The notes under the pieces were generated by a model, which saw nothing but the letters and a program-made list of their open reading frames with translations, ran no database searches and was not told where the DNA came from. From an uncultured Eggerthellaceae bacterium (GTDB lineage: Bacteria; Actinomycetota; Coriobacteriia; Coriobacteriales; Eggerthellaceae): a stretch of DNA of 64,000 nucleotides. The DNA lies in NCBI GenBank assembly GCA_934617065.1, contig CAKTTY010000001.1, positions 62,001 through 126,000 of the forward strand, given 5' to 3'. The translations under genes and the position numbers were made by a program. Below are positions 1 through 8,922 of the stretch, piece by piece (position 1 is the first letter of the stretch; the number at the start of each line of letters is the position of its first letter).

Positions 1-1844
1 AGTGCGGTCCTGAAATTGGCTGGATTGAATCGGGTTCCGCGGACGGCCTTTCGCTCGAAGGCATTTCCTGGGCGGAAAACGTCGAGGAATCCGACGAGAT
101 CTTCCATCGTGCCGCAAAGCTGATTGCGGAAGGCAGTATCGTTGCTGTTAAGGGCTTGGGTGGGTACCACCTGGTGTGCGACGCCGCCAACGAGGCGGCT
201 CTTGCCGCATTGCGCCAGCGCAAGCATCGTCCTGGCAAGGCGTTTGCCGTTATGGTTGCTTCGGTGGAAGAGGCTCGCGCTCTTTGCGAAGTCAACGATG
301 CTGAAGCGCGCCAGCTTACGAGTCCTGCGCGCCCTATCGTGTTGTTGCGAAAGCGCTCCGATGCGGCGTTTGCGAAGGGCCTGGCCGACAGCCTGCCTGA
401 ACTGGGCGTAATGCTGCCTACCACGCCCGTTCAGCATCTGCTGCTTCACGAATGCGGTGGCATGCTTGTTATGACATCGGGCAACATCCACGATGAGCCT
501 ATCGTTATCGATGAAGAAGCGGCCTTTTCCCAACTTGCCGGCGTGGCCGATGCCTTCCTGGTGAACAACCGTGAAATCGTGGGACGCTATGACGATTCCG
601 TTATCCGCATCCTCGACGGTGGCGCTGCGGGCGACATTGTTCAGTTCATCCGCCGCGCTCGCGGTTATGCCCCGCTTCCCGTTTCGGCTCCGTGTTCCGA
701 AGGCGCAAGCGAAGAGTTTTTGGCGGTAGGCCCCGAGCAGAAAAGCACGCTAACCTACGCGCGCGCTGGTAAGGCGTTCGTCTCCCAGCACGTGGGCGAC
801 CTGGAAAGCGCGGCGGTGCTCGACGCATGGAATGAAACGCGCCGCCGTTACGCTAGTCTGCTGCATTTCGAGCCTAAGCGCATAGTGTGCGACTACCATC
901 CTGAATATCTTTCCACGAAGTGGGCGATGAACCAGGGCTTGCCCATAACGCGCGTGCAGCATCACCATGCGCACATTCTTTCCGTTATGGGCGAAAACAA
1001 CCTTGAAGGCCCTGTATGCGGCTTTGCGTTCGACGGTACGGGTTACGGACTCGATGGTGCTATTTGGGGCGGCGAAGTGCTGCTTTCGAACCTTCAGGCC
1101 TATGAGCGCTTTGTGAACTTCGCCTACATTCCCCTACCAGGCGGCGCGGCTGCCATCAAGGACCCTGCACGCATCGCCTACGGCGCCCTGTGGTCGTTTG
1201 ATCTGCTGGAGCATGAACAGGCCAAGAGGTTCGTATCCGAATGCGTGCCCAATGCCGAAGTGTTCGAGCAAATGATCGAAAAGGGTCTGAACACCCCCGA
1301 AACGTCTTCGGTTGGGCGTATCTTCGATGCAGCGTCGGCGCTGTTGGGCGTATGCACCCACCCCCGCTACGAGGGCGAAGCGGCCATTCTTTTGGAGGCC
1401 GCGGCGCATAGGGCTCAGGTAGAGGCTGCGGGTTTGCCTGTGGAAGACGAGCGTTATCGCATCGCCTTCATCAAGAACACGGCAACGGAAAACAGCACGG
1501 CTGCCGACACTTCGGTTTTGCTGATGGATGTAGCGCCGGTATTTGCCGCCATGCTCGACGATATGCAGACGTCGGTTCCTGTTTCCGCTATTGCAGCGCG
1601 TTTTCATGCCGCATTCGTGGAAGCCATTGTGAATGTTGCCGAATTGGTGCGTGCCACTTACGGCATCGAGGTTATGGCGCTTGCTGGTGGCGTGTTCATG
1701 AACCGCTACCTGATGGAACGTGCGCTTGCGCGCCTGCAGGAGCGCGGCTTTACGGTGGCACTGAATAAAGAACTGCCACCCAACGATGCTTCGATTTCCT
1801 ATGGACAGGCTGTGCTAGGATTGCAGGCGCAACATGAGGAGTGA
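1..1844 (+). CDS. hypF: Carbamoyltransferase HypF, C-terminal part (5' end outside window)
   Basis: HypF makes the carbamoyl-derived cyanide ligands of the [NiFe]-hydrogenase active site together with HypE. The open frame runs in from base 3, so the acylphosphatase domain and most of the zinc-finger region lie outside the window; a CGPEIGW segment at the edge looks like the end of the last zinc finger. A YrdC-like domain follows (KGLGGYHLVCDA), then a Kae1-like domain with the HHHAH metal motif, FAFDGTGYGLDGAIWGGE and LAGGVFMNRYLMERAL. It is followed 6 bases later by hypC and then hypD, so the three form one maturation operon. I see no frameshift in the visible part. Confidence 0.96.
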   Translation, partial: CGPEIGWIESGSADGLSLEGISWAENVEESDEIFHRAAKLIAEGSIVAVKGLGGYHLVCDAANEAALAALRQRKHRPGKAFAVMVASVEEARALCEVNDAEARQLTSPARPIVLLRKRSDAAFAKGLADSLPELGVMLPTTPVQHLLLHECGGMLVMTSGNIHDEPIVIDEEAAFSQLAGVADAFLVNNREIVGRYDDSVIRILDGGAAGDIVQFIRRARGYAPLPVSAPCSEGASEEFLAVGPEQKSTLTYARAGKAFVSQHVGDLESAAVLDAWNETRRRYASLLHFEPKRIVCDYHPEYLSTKWAMNQGLPITRVQHHHAHILSVMGENNLEGPVCGFAFDGTGYGLDGAIWGGEVLLSNLQAYERFVNFAYIPLPGGAAAIKDPARIAYGALWSFDLLEHEQAKRFVSECVPNAEVFEQMIEKGLNTPETSSVGRIFDAASALLGVCTHPRYEGEAAILLEAAAHRAQVEAAGLPVEDERYRIAFIKNTATENSTAADTSVLLMDVAPVFAAMLDDMQTSVPVSAIAARFHAAFVEAIVNVAELVRATYGIEVMALAGGVFMNRYLMERALARLQERGFTVALNKELPPNDASISYGQAVLGLQAQHEE

Positions 1845-1850
1845 TGCAAT

Positions 1851-2087
1851 ATGTGTTTAGCTATTCCCGCGCAGGTTCGTACCATCAACGAAAACAACTT
1901 GGCGGTAGTGGATATTCTGGGTGTTACCCGCGAAGTGGCGCTCGACCTTACCCCCTCCGCCCAGGTAGGCGATTTCGTTCTGGTTCACGCTGGCTTCGCC
2001 ATTGAAGTGGTAAGCGAAGAAGACGCTCAGGAAACGCTCGATCTGATCAAGCAGATTCCCGAACTGGCCGACGTCGAGGGATTATAG
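1851..2087 (+). CDS. hypC: Hydrogenase assembly chaperone HypC
   Basis: This 78-residue protein starts MCLAIPAQV, with the invariant Cys2 that holds iron in the HypC-HypD complex. HypC carries the Fe(CN)2CO unit between HypD and the hydrogenase large subunit. Length and the AQVGDFVLVHAGFAIE segment fit the family. An AGGAG ribosome site inside the end of hypF places the ATG. It lies tightly between hypF and hypD, which supports co-translation. Confidence 0.97.
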   Translation: MCLAIPAQVRTINENNLAVVDILGVTREVALDLTPSAQVGDFVLVHAGFAIEVVSEEDAQETLDLIKQIPELADVEGL

Positions 2088-2100
2088 GCGGGCGATTCCA

Positions 2101-3177
2101 ATGGACTTGTCTTCTTTCAAAGACCCAGAACTGGCCCGTGGCTTAATTCACTCGATCGAGAAATGGGCGCCTGAGCATGCAACCTTGATGGAAGTGTGCG
2201 GCACCCATACGGTTGCCATTGCCCGCAACGGCCTGCGTACCATGATGCCCGAAGGCGTTCGTTTGGCATCGGGCCCCGGTTGTCCGGTGTGCGTTACCAG
2301 CAACAAGGACATCGATACGGTCATTGCGCTTTCGCGCGTTCCCGGTGTTACCATTGCCACCTTTGGCGATATGACGCGTGTGCCGGGCTCAACTTCCAGC
2401 TTGCTGAAAGAGCAGGCGGAAGGGCGTTCGGTAAGCATCGTGTACTCTCCGCTTGATGCGCTGAAACTTGCCCAGGAAAACCCCGATCAGCAGATTGTGT
2501 TCGTGGGCGTGGGGTTCGAAACTACCACCCCCTTGGTGGCCATGGCCATCAAGCGCGCTAAGGCGCTGGGCCTTAAGAACTTCAGTGTATTCGTGGCGCA
2601 TAAGAATATGCCCGGTGCGTTGGAAACCATCGTTTCTGACCCTTCACTGCAGATTGATGCGCTTATTTTACCTGGTCATGTGAGCACCATCATTGGCATG
2701 AAGCCCTATGAGTTCCTGGCAAAGAAGTACGGCATCCCTGGCGTTATCACCGGCTTCGAAGCAGTGGACGTGCTGCAGGGCATTGCCATGATTATGCGCC
2801 AGCTCCATGAGGGCCGTGCTGAAATCGAGATCGCCTACACGCGCGGCGTTGCACCCGAAGGTAATCCGGTTGCTGTTGCCGCCATCAACGAGGTGTTCCA
2901 TACCGTGGACGCAACATGGCGCGGCTTGGGCGTTATTCCCGGTTCGGGCTATGCGATCCGTCCTGAGTTCGCCGAGTTCGATGCATTCCAGCGCTTCGAG
3001 CCTGCGGTTGAGCCCACGCAAGAACCGAAGGGCTGCCGTTGCGGTGATGTGCTGCGTGGCATGATGGCTCCAAACGAATGCCCCTTGTTCCGCAAGGTGT
3101 GCACGCCTGAAAACCCTGTAGGTCCGTGCATGGTTTCCTCTGAAGGATCCTGCGCTGCCTACTTTAGGTACCTGTAA
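2101..3177 (+). CDS. hypD: Hydrogenase formation protein HypD
   Basis: HypD is the iron-sulfur scaffold on which the Fe(CN)2CO cofactor of [NiFe]-hydrogenase is built. The 358-residue protein shows CGTHTVAIARNGLR, the GPGCPVCVT motif with two key cysteines, and a C-terminal cluster-binding region (GCRCGDVLRG, then Cys residues in CPLFRKVC and VGPCMVSSEGSC). It begins 13 bases after hypC. A terminator-like hairpin follows at 3229. HypE, which often follows hypD, is not here or elsewhere in the window. Confidence 0.97.
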   Translation: MDLSSFKDPELARGLIHSIEKWAPEHATLMEVCGTHTVAIARNGLRTMMPEGVRLASGPGCPVCVTSNKDIDTVIALSRVPGVTIATFGDMTRVPGSTSSLLKEQAEGRSVSIVYSPLDALKLAQENPDQQIVFVGVGFETTTPLVAMAIKRAKALGLKNFSVFVAHKNMPGALETIVSDPSLQIDALILPGHVSTIIGMKPYEFLAKKYGIPGVITGFEAVDVLQGIAMIMRQLHEGRAEIEIAYTRGVAPEGNPVAVAAINEVFHTVDATWRGLGVIPGSGYAIRPEFAEFDAFQRFEPAVEPTQEPKGCRCGDVLRGMMAPNECPLFRKVCTPENPVGPCMVSSEGSCAAYFRYL

Positions 3178-3228
3178 CGGTTTCGCTGGTGGCATCTGTG
3201 ATGCTGCTGGTAAATGAATATGTTTGTG

Positions 3229-3295
3229 AAACCCGCCCGCGCAGCGGTGAAAGACCGATTCTTTCCCCGATTTGCCAGGCGGGTTTTGTTTTCCT
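3229..3295 (+). terminator. Probable intrinsic terminator of the hypFCD operon
   Basis: AAACCCGCC at 3229-3237 pairs perfectly with GGCGGGTTT at 3278-3286 and is followed by a T-rich tract. The loop is long (about 40 bases) and may fold further. It sits in the 240-base gap between hypD and the next gene. Confidence 0.6.
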
Positions 3296-3419
3296 TTGCT
3301 GAAATGTTGTTAAAAGCACGGATCGGGTTTTGTTTGTGCACGCATTGGGCGCTTCGGTGCAGCGTGCGCTATGCGACAATAATGCCAAAACTGACGACCA
3401 GCTAGGAGATGGGAGTCTT

Positions 3420-3914
3420 ATGCGCGCAGAACCTCAGGAAAAGCTGAATCCACGCATCAAGGCGGTTTGGCGCATCAGCGACGCATTGATGCTCACCGCA
3501 GCGTGGCTGATTCTGGCATCGCCGGGAGCCATTGCGTTGCTTGTCGATGCGTCGGAGGCGTATTGGGCAGAACCCTATGTATTGGCATGTACCGTTCTGT
3601 ACGCGGTTTTGCTGATCGTGTTCCTGTTCGCGGTAACGCCGCTTCGCTACATTCGCTGGCACTACGAGCTTCGTCCTGATTTCTTGGAACTGAAGTACGG
3701 CATCATTTGGCGCAAGCATATCGTGGTTCCTTTCATCCGTGTGCAGAATACCGACACGAAGCAAGGGCCCATTTTGCGTGCTTTTGGCCTGGCGAGTGTG
3801 ACGGTTTCAACTGCTGCAGGGTCAATGGAGATCCCAGGCTTGCTTACCGCGCAGGCCGACGATGTTCGCGATCGTGCTGCTGAATTTGCGCGCCTTGCTC
3901 GCGAGGACGTGTAG
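3420..3914 (+). CDS. Bacterial PH-domain (bPH2, YdbS-like) membrane protein
   Basis: This 164-residue protein has two membrane segments near its N-terminus (about residues 20-42 and 57-78) followed by one bPH2 (DUF304) domain, visible as ELKYGIIWRKHIVVPFIRVQ and a TAAGSMEIPGL-type strand. I chose the ATG at 3420 because AGGAG lies just upstream. The following gene begins 3 bases after its stop and has the same domain three times. This matches the YdbS/YdbT pair of Firmicutes, which is linked there to resistance against membrane-active peptides. The function here is inferred from that pair. Confidence 0.85.
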   Translation: MRAEPQEKLNPRIKAVWRISDALMLTAAWLILASPGAIALLVDASEAYWAEPYVLACTVLYAVLLIVFLFAVTPLRYIRWHYELRPDFLELKYGIIWRKHIVVPFIRVQNTDTKQGPILRAFGLASVTVSTAAGSMEIPGLLTAQADDVRDRAAEFARLAREDV

Positions 3915-3916
3915 CC

Positions 3917-5707
3917 ATGAGCTCCAACGGTCCGATTCCTCCCAACATGAATCCTGCGTCGTCGGGTGCTTCGACTTTCGAACCCGAGCAAGCAGGGGTG
4001 CGCCATTCGCTGCATCATTGCTATATCTGGCTGGATGCGTTGCGTGTTGCGCCGATTATTTTCATATGCGGGCTTTCTTCGTTGCCGGGTCTTGCGAAAT
4101 TAGCCGAAGTGCTCGGTTTCGTCTCGGTAGATGCGTTTTTCGCCGCGGTGCTTCTGCTCCTTGCCGCTACGGTGCTTATTTGCGGGGTGGTGACAGGGGT
4201 TCGCGCGTGGACGTACCGCTACACCTGGTACGAATTTGACGAAACGGAATTCAGCTTCTATTCGGGGATCTTGAACAAACGGCGCACCCATGTGCCGTAT
4301 TCGAAGATCCAGTCGGTAAACGAACGCGCATCTCTTCTTCAGCGCTTGGCGGGCGTGTGCACGGTGAACGTCGATACCGCGGGTGGTGCCAACAATAAGG
4401 CGCTGGTGATTTCGTACGTGGAGCGAAGCGCGGCAGAATATCTGCGCCGTGAGCTTTTTCGCCGCAAGAGCATCGAAGGCGAGGAGGAACGCATTGTTAC
4501 CGCTGCTCCGGGCGCTTTTGCCGAGCAGGGCAACGTGCTTGATGGCGCTGCTGCCGTTATGGATGATATGCGAGGCATATTCGCGAAAGATGCAGTGGAT
4601 ACAGGTGTTGTTACCTGCGAATACCGTCTTGGCAACAAGGAATTGCTGCTTTCCGCTCTGTGCGGAAGGGCATCGTTTGGGCTGGCTCTCGCAATAGCGA
4701 TGGTTGCGCTCATTGTTGTGGCAACCTTAGTCATCCTTGCGGTTTTGGTCGACAGCTCAACATTTTTCGCAGCAACAGGCGCACTCAAGAGCGATCTTAT
4801 GCTTGCATGCGGGCTGACGGGTGTCTTGCTGCTGTTTTGTTTGGCAATGACGTGGGTTGCCTATCTGATTGGCGTATGCCTTTCCTACGGCGGCTTCCAA
4901 GCGCGCCGTCGTGGTAGCCGCATCGAAGTTGAGCGTGGTCTTATAACGCATATGTTCAGCGGCATCGATGTAGATCGAATCCAGTCGGTGCACATCCATC
5001 AGACTTTCTTCCAGCGCCTTATGCACTGCTGCTCGGTTTCGTATGGCAGGGTGGGTGTTGCTTCTGGCGAAGAATCGTCTGGCTCTTCTTCTCAGCCAGA
5101 GACGGACAAACTGGTGGTGCATCCGTTTTTGCCCATCGGTGAAGCTTGGAACGTCGTTCAAGGTTTGACCCCTGAATACGCCCATGCTCCCGTGGCAAGC
5201 ATCCCTATGCCGAAAGTGGCTCTGCGCCGCGCCATTACTCGAAGGGCGGTGCTGAAGGGTGTTGGATTCTGGCTTGCCGTGGGCCTGCTCCTGTTGTGTG
5301 CCGCCTCCTTTGCCGCTGACGCAACAGCTGTTCGGGGGCACGCTCAGTTCGGCGGTCTCGCAATGGCAACGCTGATGCCGGGCCTTTTGCTGTGCGTTGC
5401 CATTGCGGCTATCGAAGTGGTGGGTGCGTTTCTGTGGCACCGTCGTTCTGCGTTCGGTTTCGACAGTTCGGGAACCATTGTGGTGAACGGCGGCTACTCC
5501 ACGGATACGGTCATTGTGCCCCGGAGAAAAATGCAGTATGCCTGCCTTCGTACGAATCCCTTGCAGCGCCATGCTGGCGTTGCAACCGTTTTGGTGCGTA
5601 CCGCAGCAGGTGTGCGTGGCTGCGACGAGCGTCTGATTGACGTTCCGATTGCAGAAGCATCCGATTGGCTTGACTGGGCTCAGCCGAAAGGCAATCGCGC
5701 AGTATAA
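3917..5707 (+). CDS. Multi-domain bPH2 (YdbT-like) membrane protein
   Basis: This 596-residue protein contains repeated bPH2 units, each led by membrane helices: FDETEFSFYSGILNKRRTHVPYSKIQ near residue 110, GSRIEVERGLITHMFSGIDVDRIQ near residue 335, and a weaker third copy VVNGGYSTDTVIVPRRKMQY near residue 525. At least four strongly hydrophobic stretches separate them. It directly follows the single-domain bPH2 gene, and the two probably form one membrane complex. No enzymatic motif is visible. Confidence 0.83.
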   Translation: MSSNGPIPPNMNPASSGASTFEPEQAGVRHSLHHCYIWLDALRVAPIIFICGLSSLPGLAKLAEVLGFVSVDAFFAAVLLLLAATVLICGVVTGVRAWTYRYTWYEFDETEFSFYSGILNKRRTHVPYSKIQSVNERASLLQRLAGVCTVNVDTAGGANNKALVISYVERSAAEYLRRELFRRKSIEGEEERIVTAAPGAFAEQGNVLDGAAAVMDDMRGIFAKDAVDTGVVTCEYRLGNKELLLSALCGRASFGLALAIAMVALIVVATLVILAVLVDSSTFFAATGALKSDLMLACGLTGVLLLFCLAMTWVAYLIGVCLSYGGFQARRRGSRIEVERGLITHMFSGIDVDRIQSVHIHQTFFQRLMHCCSVSYGRVGVASGEESSGSSSQPETDKLVVHPFLPIGEAWNVVQGLTPEYAHAPVASIPMPKVALRRAITRRAVLKGVGFWLAVGLLLLCAASFAADATAVRGHAQFGGLAMATLMPGLLLCVAIAAIEVVGAFLWHRRSAFGFDSSGTIVVNGGYSTDTVIVPRRKMQYACLRTNPLQRHAGVATVLVRTAAGVRGCDERLIDVPIAEASDWLDWAQPKGNRAV

Positions 5708-5791
5708 TCGCAGCATTAAGCACATGAACATGTTTCGCTGCCAGGTTGCAGTGAGCGTATCGCCCCGAATAGGGCAGTTGAAGGGATAGCA

Positions 5792-6550
5792 ATGGCTCAA
5801 TCACAGGCTCCCTCGAGGGAATGGACGCCTCGTCAGTTCAAGAAGCACGGTTCGGATAATCCGAAGCGCTCCAAGCGCGAAAAGAAGAATGATGCCAGCT
5901 CGCGTGATTCCCGCAAGGCCATTCGCGCCTATTCGCTCGGAGAAGAGATTGCCAATTCGATAACCCACGGCGTGGGTGCGCTATTGGCTATCGCAGCCAT
6001 TCCGCTTTGCGTTGTGGCGGCTGTTCACTCGGGCGGTGGCCTGCACTTGCTCGCTGCGCTGGTGTACAGCATCTTCATGCTGTTGGAATATGTGATGTCG
6101 ACGCTGTACCATGCCATTGCCGTTGAAAAGGCCAAGCGCGTGTTCAAGGTGCTTGACCACAGCTTCATTTACTTGTTTATTGCGGCTTCGTATAGCCCGT
6201 ATTGCCTAGTCACTTTGGTTGATTGCCATGGCGTTGCCCTGTTTGCCTTTGTTTGGGCCGTTGCCATTATCGGCGTAATTGCCGAATCGTTCTGGGTGTT
6301 CCGTCCCCGCTGGATCTCGGCGGTGCTGTACCTGTGCTTGGGCTGGTCGGTTGTATGGTTTATACCGCAGCTCTGGGCGCTGCTTCCCGCACCAGGCTTC
6401 TGGCTTTTGCTTGCGGGCGGACTCTGCTATTCCATTGGATGCATCTTCTACGTCCTGAAGAAGATCCCCTATATGCATTCCGTCTTCCACGTGTGGATCC
6501 TTGCCGGTTCAGTGTGCCAGTTCCTTTCCATCTGCCTGTTCGTTTTGTAA
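5792..6550 (+). CDS. Hemolysin III / PAQR-family membrane protein
   Basis: This 252-residue protein has a basic, hydrophilic N-terminal extension of about 45 residues and then seven predicted membrane helices. Family signatures include EEIANSITHGVGALL, the YHAIAVEKAKRVFKVLDHS segment with its conserved Asp-His, FIYLFIAASYSPY, and a C-terminal HSVFHVWILAGS. Bacterial members (YqfA, YplQ) are integral membrane proteins related to PAQR receptors, with roles tied to membrane homeostasis. The name hemolysin is historical and no lytic activity is implied. Confidence 0.9.
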   Translation: MAQSQAPSREWTPRQFKKHGSDNPKRSKREKKNDASSRDSRKAIRAYSLGEEIANSITHGVGALLAIAAIPLCVVAAVHSGGGLHLLAALVYSIFMLLEYVMSTLYHAIAVEKAKRVFKVLDHSFIYLFIAASYSPYCLVTLVDCHGVALFAFVWAVAIIGVIAESFWVFRPRWISAVLYLCLGWSVVWFIPQLWALLPAPGFWLLLAGGLCYSIGCIFYVLKKIPYMHSVFHVWILAGSVCQFLSICLFVL

Positions 6551-6633
6551 TCGCCGCCTTTAACATTTTCCTGACGAAGTAGTTACCTTGGCTCAGGGTG
6601 CTGTTAAATGGGGGGGGTGTTGGAAGGAGCAGC

Positions 6634-7572
6634 GTGGCAAAGGACGAAAAAAAGGGGTATTCCCTGTTTAACCAGCCAAAGTCTCGACCAGCGCTAACGC
6701 GCGGCGAAGACCGGATTATCGCTGGCGTCTGCTCTGGTATTGCCGAGCGCATCGATGCCGATGCGGTGTTGGTTCGTGTTACGGCTGTGGTGTTGCTCAT
6801 TTGCACTTTCGGCTTGGTTGTCGTTCCCTATATTGCCTTTGCGGCGTTTCTTCCCTCTTCGGACGGGGAGGGCAAGCCCTTAAATGTCAGCCCGCTTGAC
6901 GTATGCTCCGATCGCTATCACCGTGTGGTTGAAGCAGGAGTGGCAAGGGTGGAAGCGCTGCGCAATTATGGCATCCACGCCGATGCGGGCCATATACCCC
7001 CCATGCCGCCTGCGTCTTCAGGGGTTTCTCGCCCCATACCTTCAGCGCCTACGCAAAGCGTGGTGGTTAACGACAGCAACAAAGCGCGTAAGCGCGCACC
7101 GGTGGTTTTGGCGCTGGTGACGCTAACCACGCTTTTCTTCGTTTTTCTTGCCAACTACTGGGTTTCCCGCATTCCTGGAGTAAGTTTTTGGGGCTTTTGG
7201 CCGGTCTTGCTGATTGTTGCCGGCACAACCCTCCTGGTGTGTTTCGCCGATAAGGCGCCGTTGCGTCTTCGCCTGTGCGGTTTGGTTGTTTGCATCGAGC
7301 TCTGCATTGCCTTACTTCCGTTCTCTCTGGGCATTTGCCCGCCTCACAGCTTAGGGCGACTCACTGATTTGTCTGCGTTGATATGGCTTTCGGTGGCAGC
7401 TTGTCTCATTATTGCGTGTGCCTTTGACCGCATTGATTTCTTGGCTCTGGGCGTTGGACTCATTGCAGTTGCTTTAGTGGTTTCGTACCTCGATATTGGT
7501 GTGTTCGACCGTTTGGTGGCGTTTTCATCATATTCCCACCACAATACCGCATTATCGCTGCTCAGAAGCTAA
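6634..7572 (+). CDS. PspC-domain membrane protein
   Basis: The N-terminal domain (LTRGEDRIIAGVCSGIAERI, then a helix and FLPSSDGEGK) is the PspC domain of the phage-shock and envelope-stress family. After a proline/serine linker come about five further membrane helices with no family I recognise. I place the start at GTG 6634, 4 bases after a clear GGAAGGAGC ribosome site; an upstream TTG at 6598 would add 12 residues without one. The gene lies in a run of envelope genes, which fits a membrane-stress role. That role is inferred. Confidence 0.82.
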   Translation: MAKDEKKGYSLFNQPKSRPALTRGEDRIIAGVCSGIAERIDADAVLVRVTAVVLLICTFGLVVVPYIAFAAFLPSSDGEGKPLNVSPLDVCSDRYHRVVEAGVARVEALRNYGIHADAGHIPPMPPASSGVSRPIPSAPTQSVVVNDSNKARKRAPVVLALVTLTTLFFVFLANYWVSRIPGVSFWGFWPVLLIVAGTTLLVCFADKAPLRLRLCGLVVCIELCIALLPFSLGICPPHSLGRLTDLSALIWLSVAACLIIACAFDRIDFLALGVGLIAVALVVSYLDIGVFDRLVAFSSYSHHNTALSLLRS

Positions 7573-7644
7573 TTTGGAACAAGTTCAGAACTTCCAACAC
7601 AGGGTAGCCCCAGGTGCTTTGAGCCCGTTTGCCGATGGCCTGAT

Positions 7645-7673
7645 TTGGAGCCTTTCGCGTGGGCGGGTATAAT
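7645..7673 (+). promoter_or_regulatory. Sigma70-type promoter for the 3D-domain gene
   Basis: TTGGAG at 7645-7650 and TATAAT at 7668-7673 are separated by 17 bases. The promoter lies inside the longest possible reading frame of the next gene, which argues that its true start is downstream. Confidence 0.65.
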
Positions 7674-7797
7674 AGGGCTTGCGCTTTTGTGCGCTTATTG
7701 CGGTCTGCTGGTTCCAACATCGGTGGTTCTGCAAGCAAGAAGGCCCGCACCCTTTGCTTCCCAAGGGGCAACGGCGAAGCTTCGGCATTGGAGTTTT

Positions 7798-8559
7798 TTG
7801 GCTAAAGCCAGCGTACATACCAAAAGAAGGGTTGCTCCGTTTTTCATGGTTTGCTTCGTGCTTATCATGGCCATGACGGTGGTTGCCTTTTGCTCTGTCG
7901 GCCAGGCACAGGGTTCCAAGCAGGAAGATTCTTCCACTCTTGGCTTGGGTTCCTCCCGTGCGCAGGCCGTTGATACTCAGCAGCTTTCTTCGGCGCAGCG
8001 TGCTTCTGGCGTGGCCGATGCTTCTTCTAGCGTTGACGGGGTAACCGTCACTGAAGCAGCAGATGCTACGGAAGCAACTCAGCGCTCTATCACGGTCAAA
8101 GATCCCGACCCGGTTGTGGTGCCTATTGCGGTAGACGATACCAACGCCTTGGCAAAGCAGAAGGCGAACGAGGTTTGCACGCTCGATCCGTTGCCTACTG
8201 CGCCCCGCGTTGCACCCGACGTTAACGACGGCACCTGGCAGAGCGGCGTTGCCTCGGCTTATTCCATCGAAACCAACGACGATGGTCAGGGCAACTTCGG
8301 CGTAACCAACACTGCTTCAGGCATTGCGCTCACGCATCAGAGCGTTACGGTTGCCGTTCCTGAAGACAAGTCTTATCTGGTTGGTAGCATTTGCGAGATT
8401 TGTTACAACGGCAAAGTTGTTATTGCTACGGTTACCGATACCGGTGGTTTTGCCAAGTATGGTCGTGCGCTCGACTTGGCACCAGGTGTTTACAAGGCCT
8501 TCGGTGCTAGCAGCTACATCGACTGGGGCACACGAAACGTGTACTACCGATTCATTTAA
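7798..8559 (+). CDS. Exported 3D-domain (double-psi beta-barrel) protein
   Basis: The C-terminal 110 residues form a 3D/RlpA-like barrel: SGVASAYSIETNDDG, TNTASGIALTHQSVTVAVP, VTDTGGFAKYGRALDLAPGVYKAF. The conserved Asp residues (TDTGG, LDL) are those typical of MltA/3D-type cell-wall proteins. The N-terminus has KRR before a strong hydrophobic helix, so it is exported or membrane-anchored, and a Ser/Thr/Ala-rich linker follows. The start is uncertain. TTG 7798 has GGAG 4 bases upstream and gives a normal signal or anchor, whereas the frame could begin at TTG 7645, inside the promoter. A peptidoglycan-related role is inferred. Confidence 0.75.
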   Translation: MAKASVHTKRRVAPFFMVCFVLIMAMTVVAFCSVGQAQGSKQEDSSTLGLGSSRAQAVDTQQLSSAQRASGVADASSSVDGVTVTEAADATEATQRSITVKDPDPVVVPIAVDDTNALAKQKANEVCTLDPLPTAPRVAPDVNDGTWQSGVASAYSIETNDDGQGNFGVTNTASGIALTHQSVTVAVPEDKSYLVGSICEICYNGKVVIATVTDTGGFAKYGRALDLAPGVYKAFGASSYIDWGTRNVYYRFI

Positions 8560-8566
8560 TGGTTAA

Positions 8567-8593
8567 CGTCGGCCTGCGGGCCGGCGTTTTTTT
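8567..8593 (+). terminator. Intrinsic terminator after the 3D-domain gene
   Basis: An 8-bp stem (8567-8574 with 8579-8586, one U-G pair) closes a TGCG loop and is followed by seven T residues. Confidence 0.85.
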
Positions 8594-8635
8594 GTTTCCT
8601 CAGCACATGTTTTCAATCGTTGGAATGCGTGGGCT

Positions 8636-8664
8636 TTGAGTTGAGTTCCCTGATCTTCTAAACT
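8636..8664 (+). promoter_or_regulatory. Candidate trkA promoter
   Basis: TTGAGT at 8636 and TAAACT at 8659 are separated by 17 bases, just after the terminator of the upstream gene. Transcription from here would leave a leader of about 285 bases before the GTG of trkA. Confidence 0.45.
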
Positions 8665-8666
8665 AT

Positions 8667-8745
8667 CCAGCAGAAGCGGTGGCTGCGGGAACGGCTGTTT
8701 TCGCAGTGCGCCATTCTAAGCGGGGCGCCTTCTTCTGTGTGCTGG
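8667..8745 (+). promoter_or_regulatory. Structured 5' leader upstream of trkA (candidate cis-regulatory RNA)
   Basis: The segment is closed by CCAGCA (8667-8672) pairing with TGCTGG (8740-8745), continued by GAAG (8673-8676) with CTTC (8732-8735) across a 4-base bulge. Inside, CTGCG (8683-8687) can pair with CGCAG, and GCGCC with GGCGC-type runs, giving a multibranched fold. It does not match the c-di-AMP (ydaO) riboswitch as I know it. The rest of the 8594-8956 gap holds a perfect palindrome at 8844 and a hairpin at the start codon. Confidence 0.35.
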
Positions 8746-8843
8746 CGTACGCAATGGAAGTGCCCGCCCAAGCAATAAGGACAACTGAAATTAGCAATAG
8801 CCGTGCGTGTCATCCGCTTTTGGATGGGCAGGCAGGTTCGGGT

Positions 8844-8863
8844 GGCTGAGCCATGGCTCAGCC
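8844..8863. repeat. Perfect 20-bp palindrome in the trkA leader
   Basis: GGCTGAGCC followed by AT and GGCTCAGCC reads the same on both strands over 20 bases. It could be a DNA-binding site or an RNA hairpin in the trkA 5' leader. No T tract follows, so it is not an ordinary terminator. Confidence 0.6.
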
Positions 8864-8922
8864 CAAGGAACATAACGCCTGTTCACTGTGATGGATTCGC
8901 CTGGTTTCACTGCGATTAAGAT

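Noticed and set aside
5720..5733. Third copy of the TGAACRTGTTCA motif near 5722
   Set aside because: Only 10 of 12 bases match and the palindrome is broken, so it is within chance.
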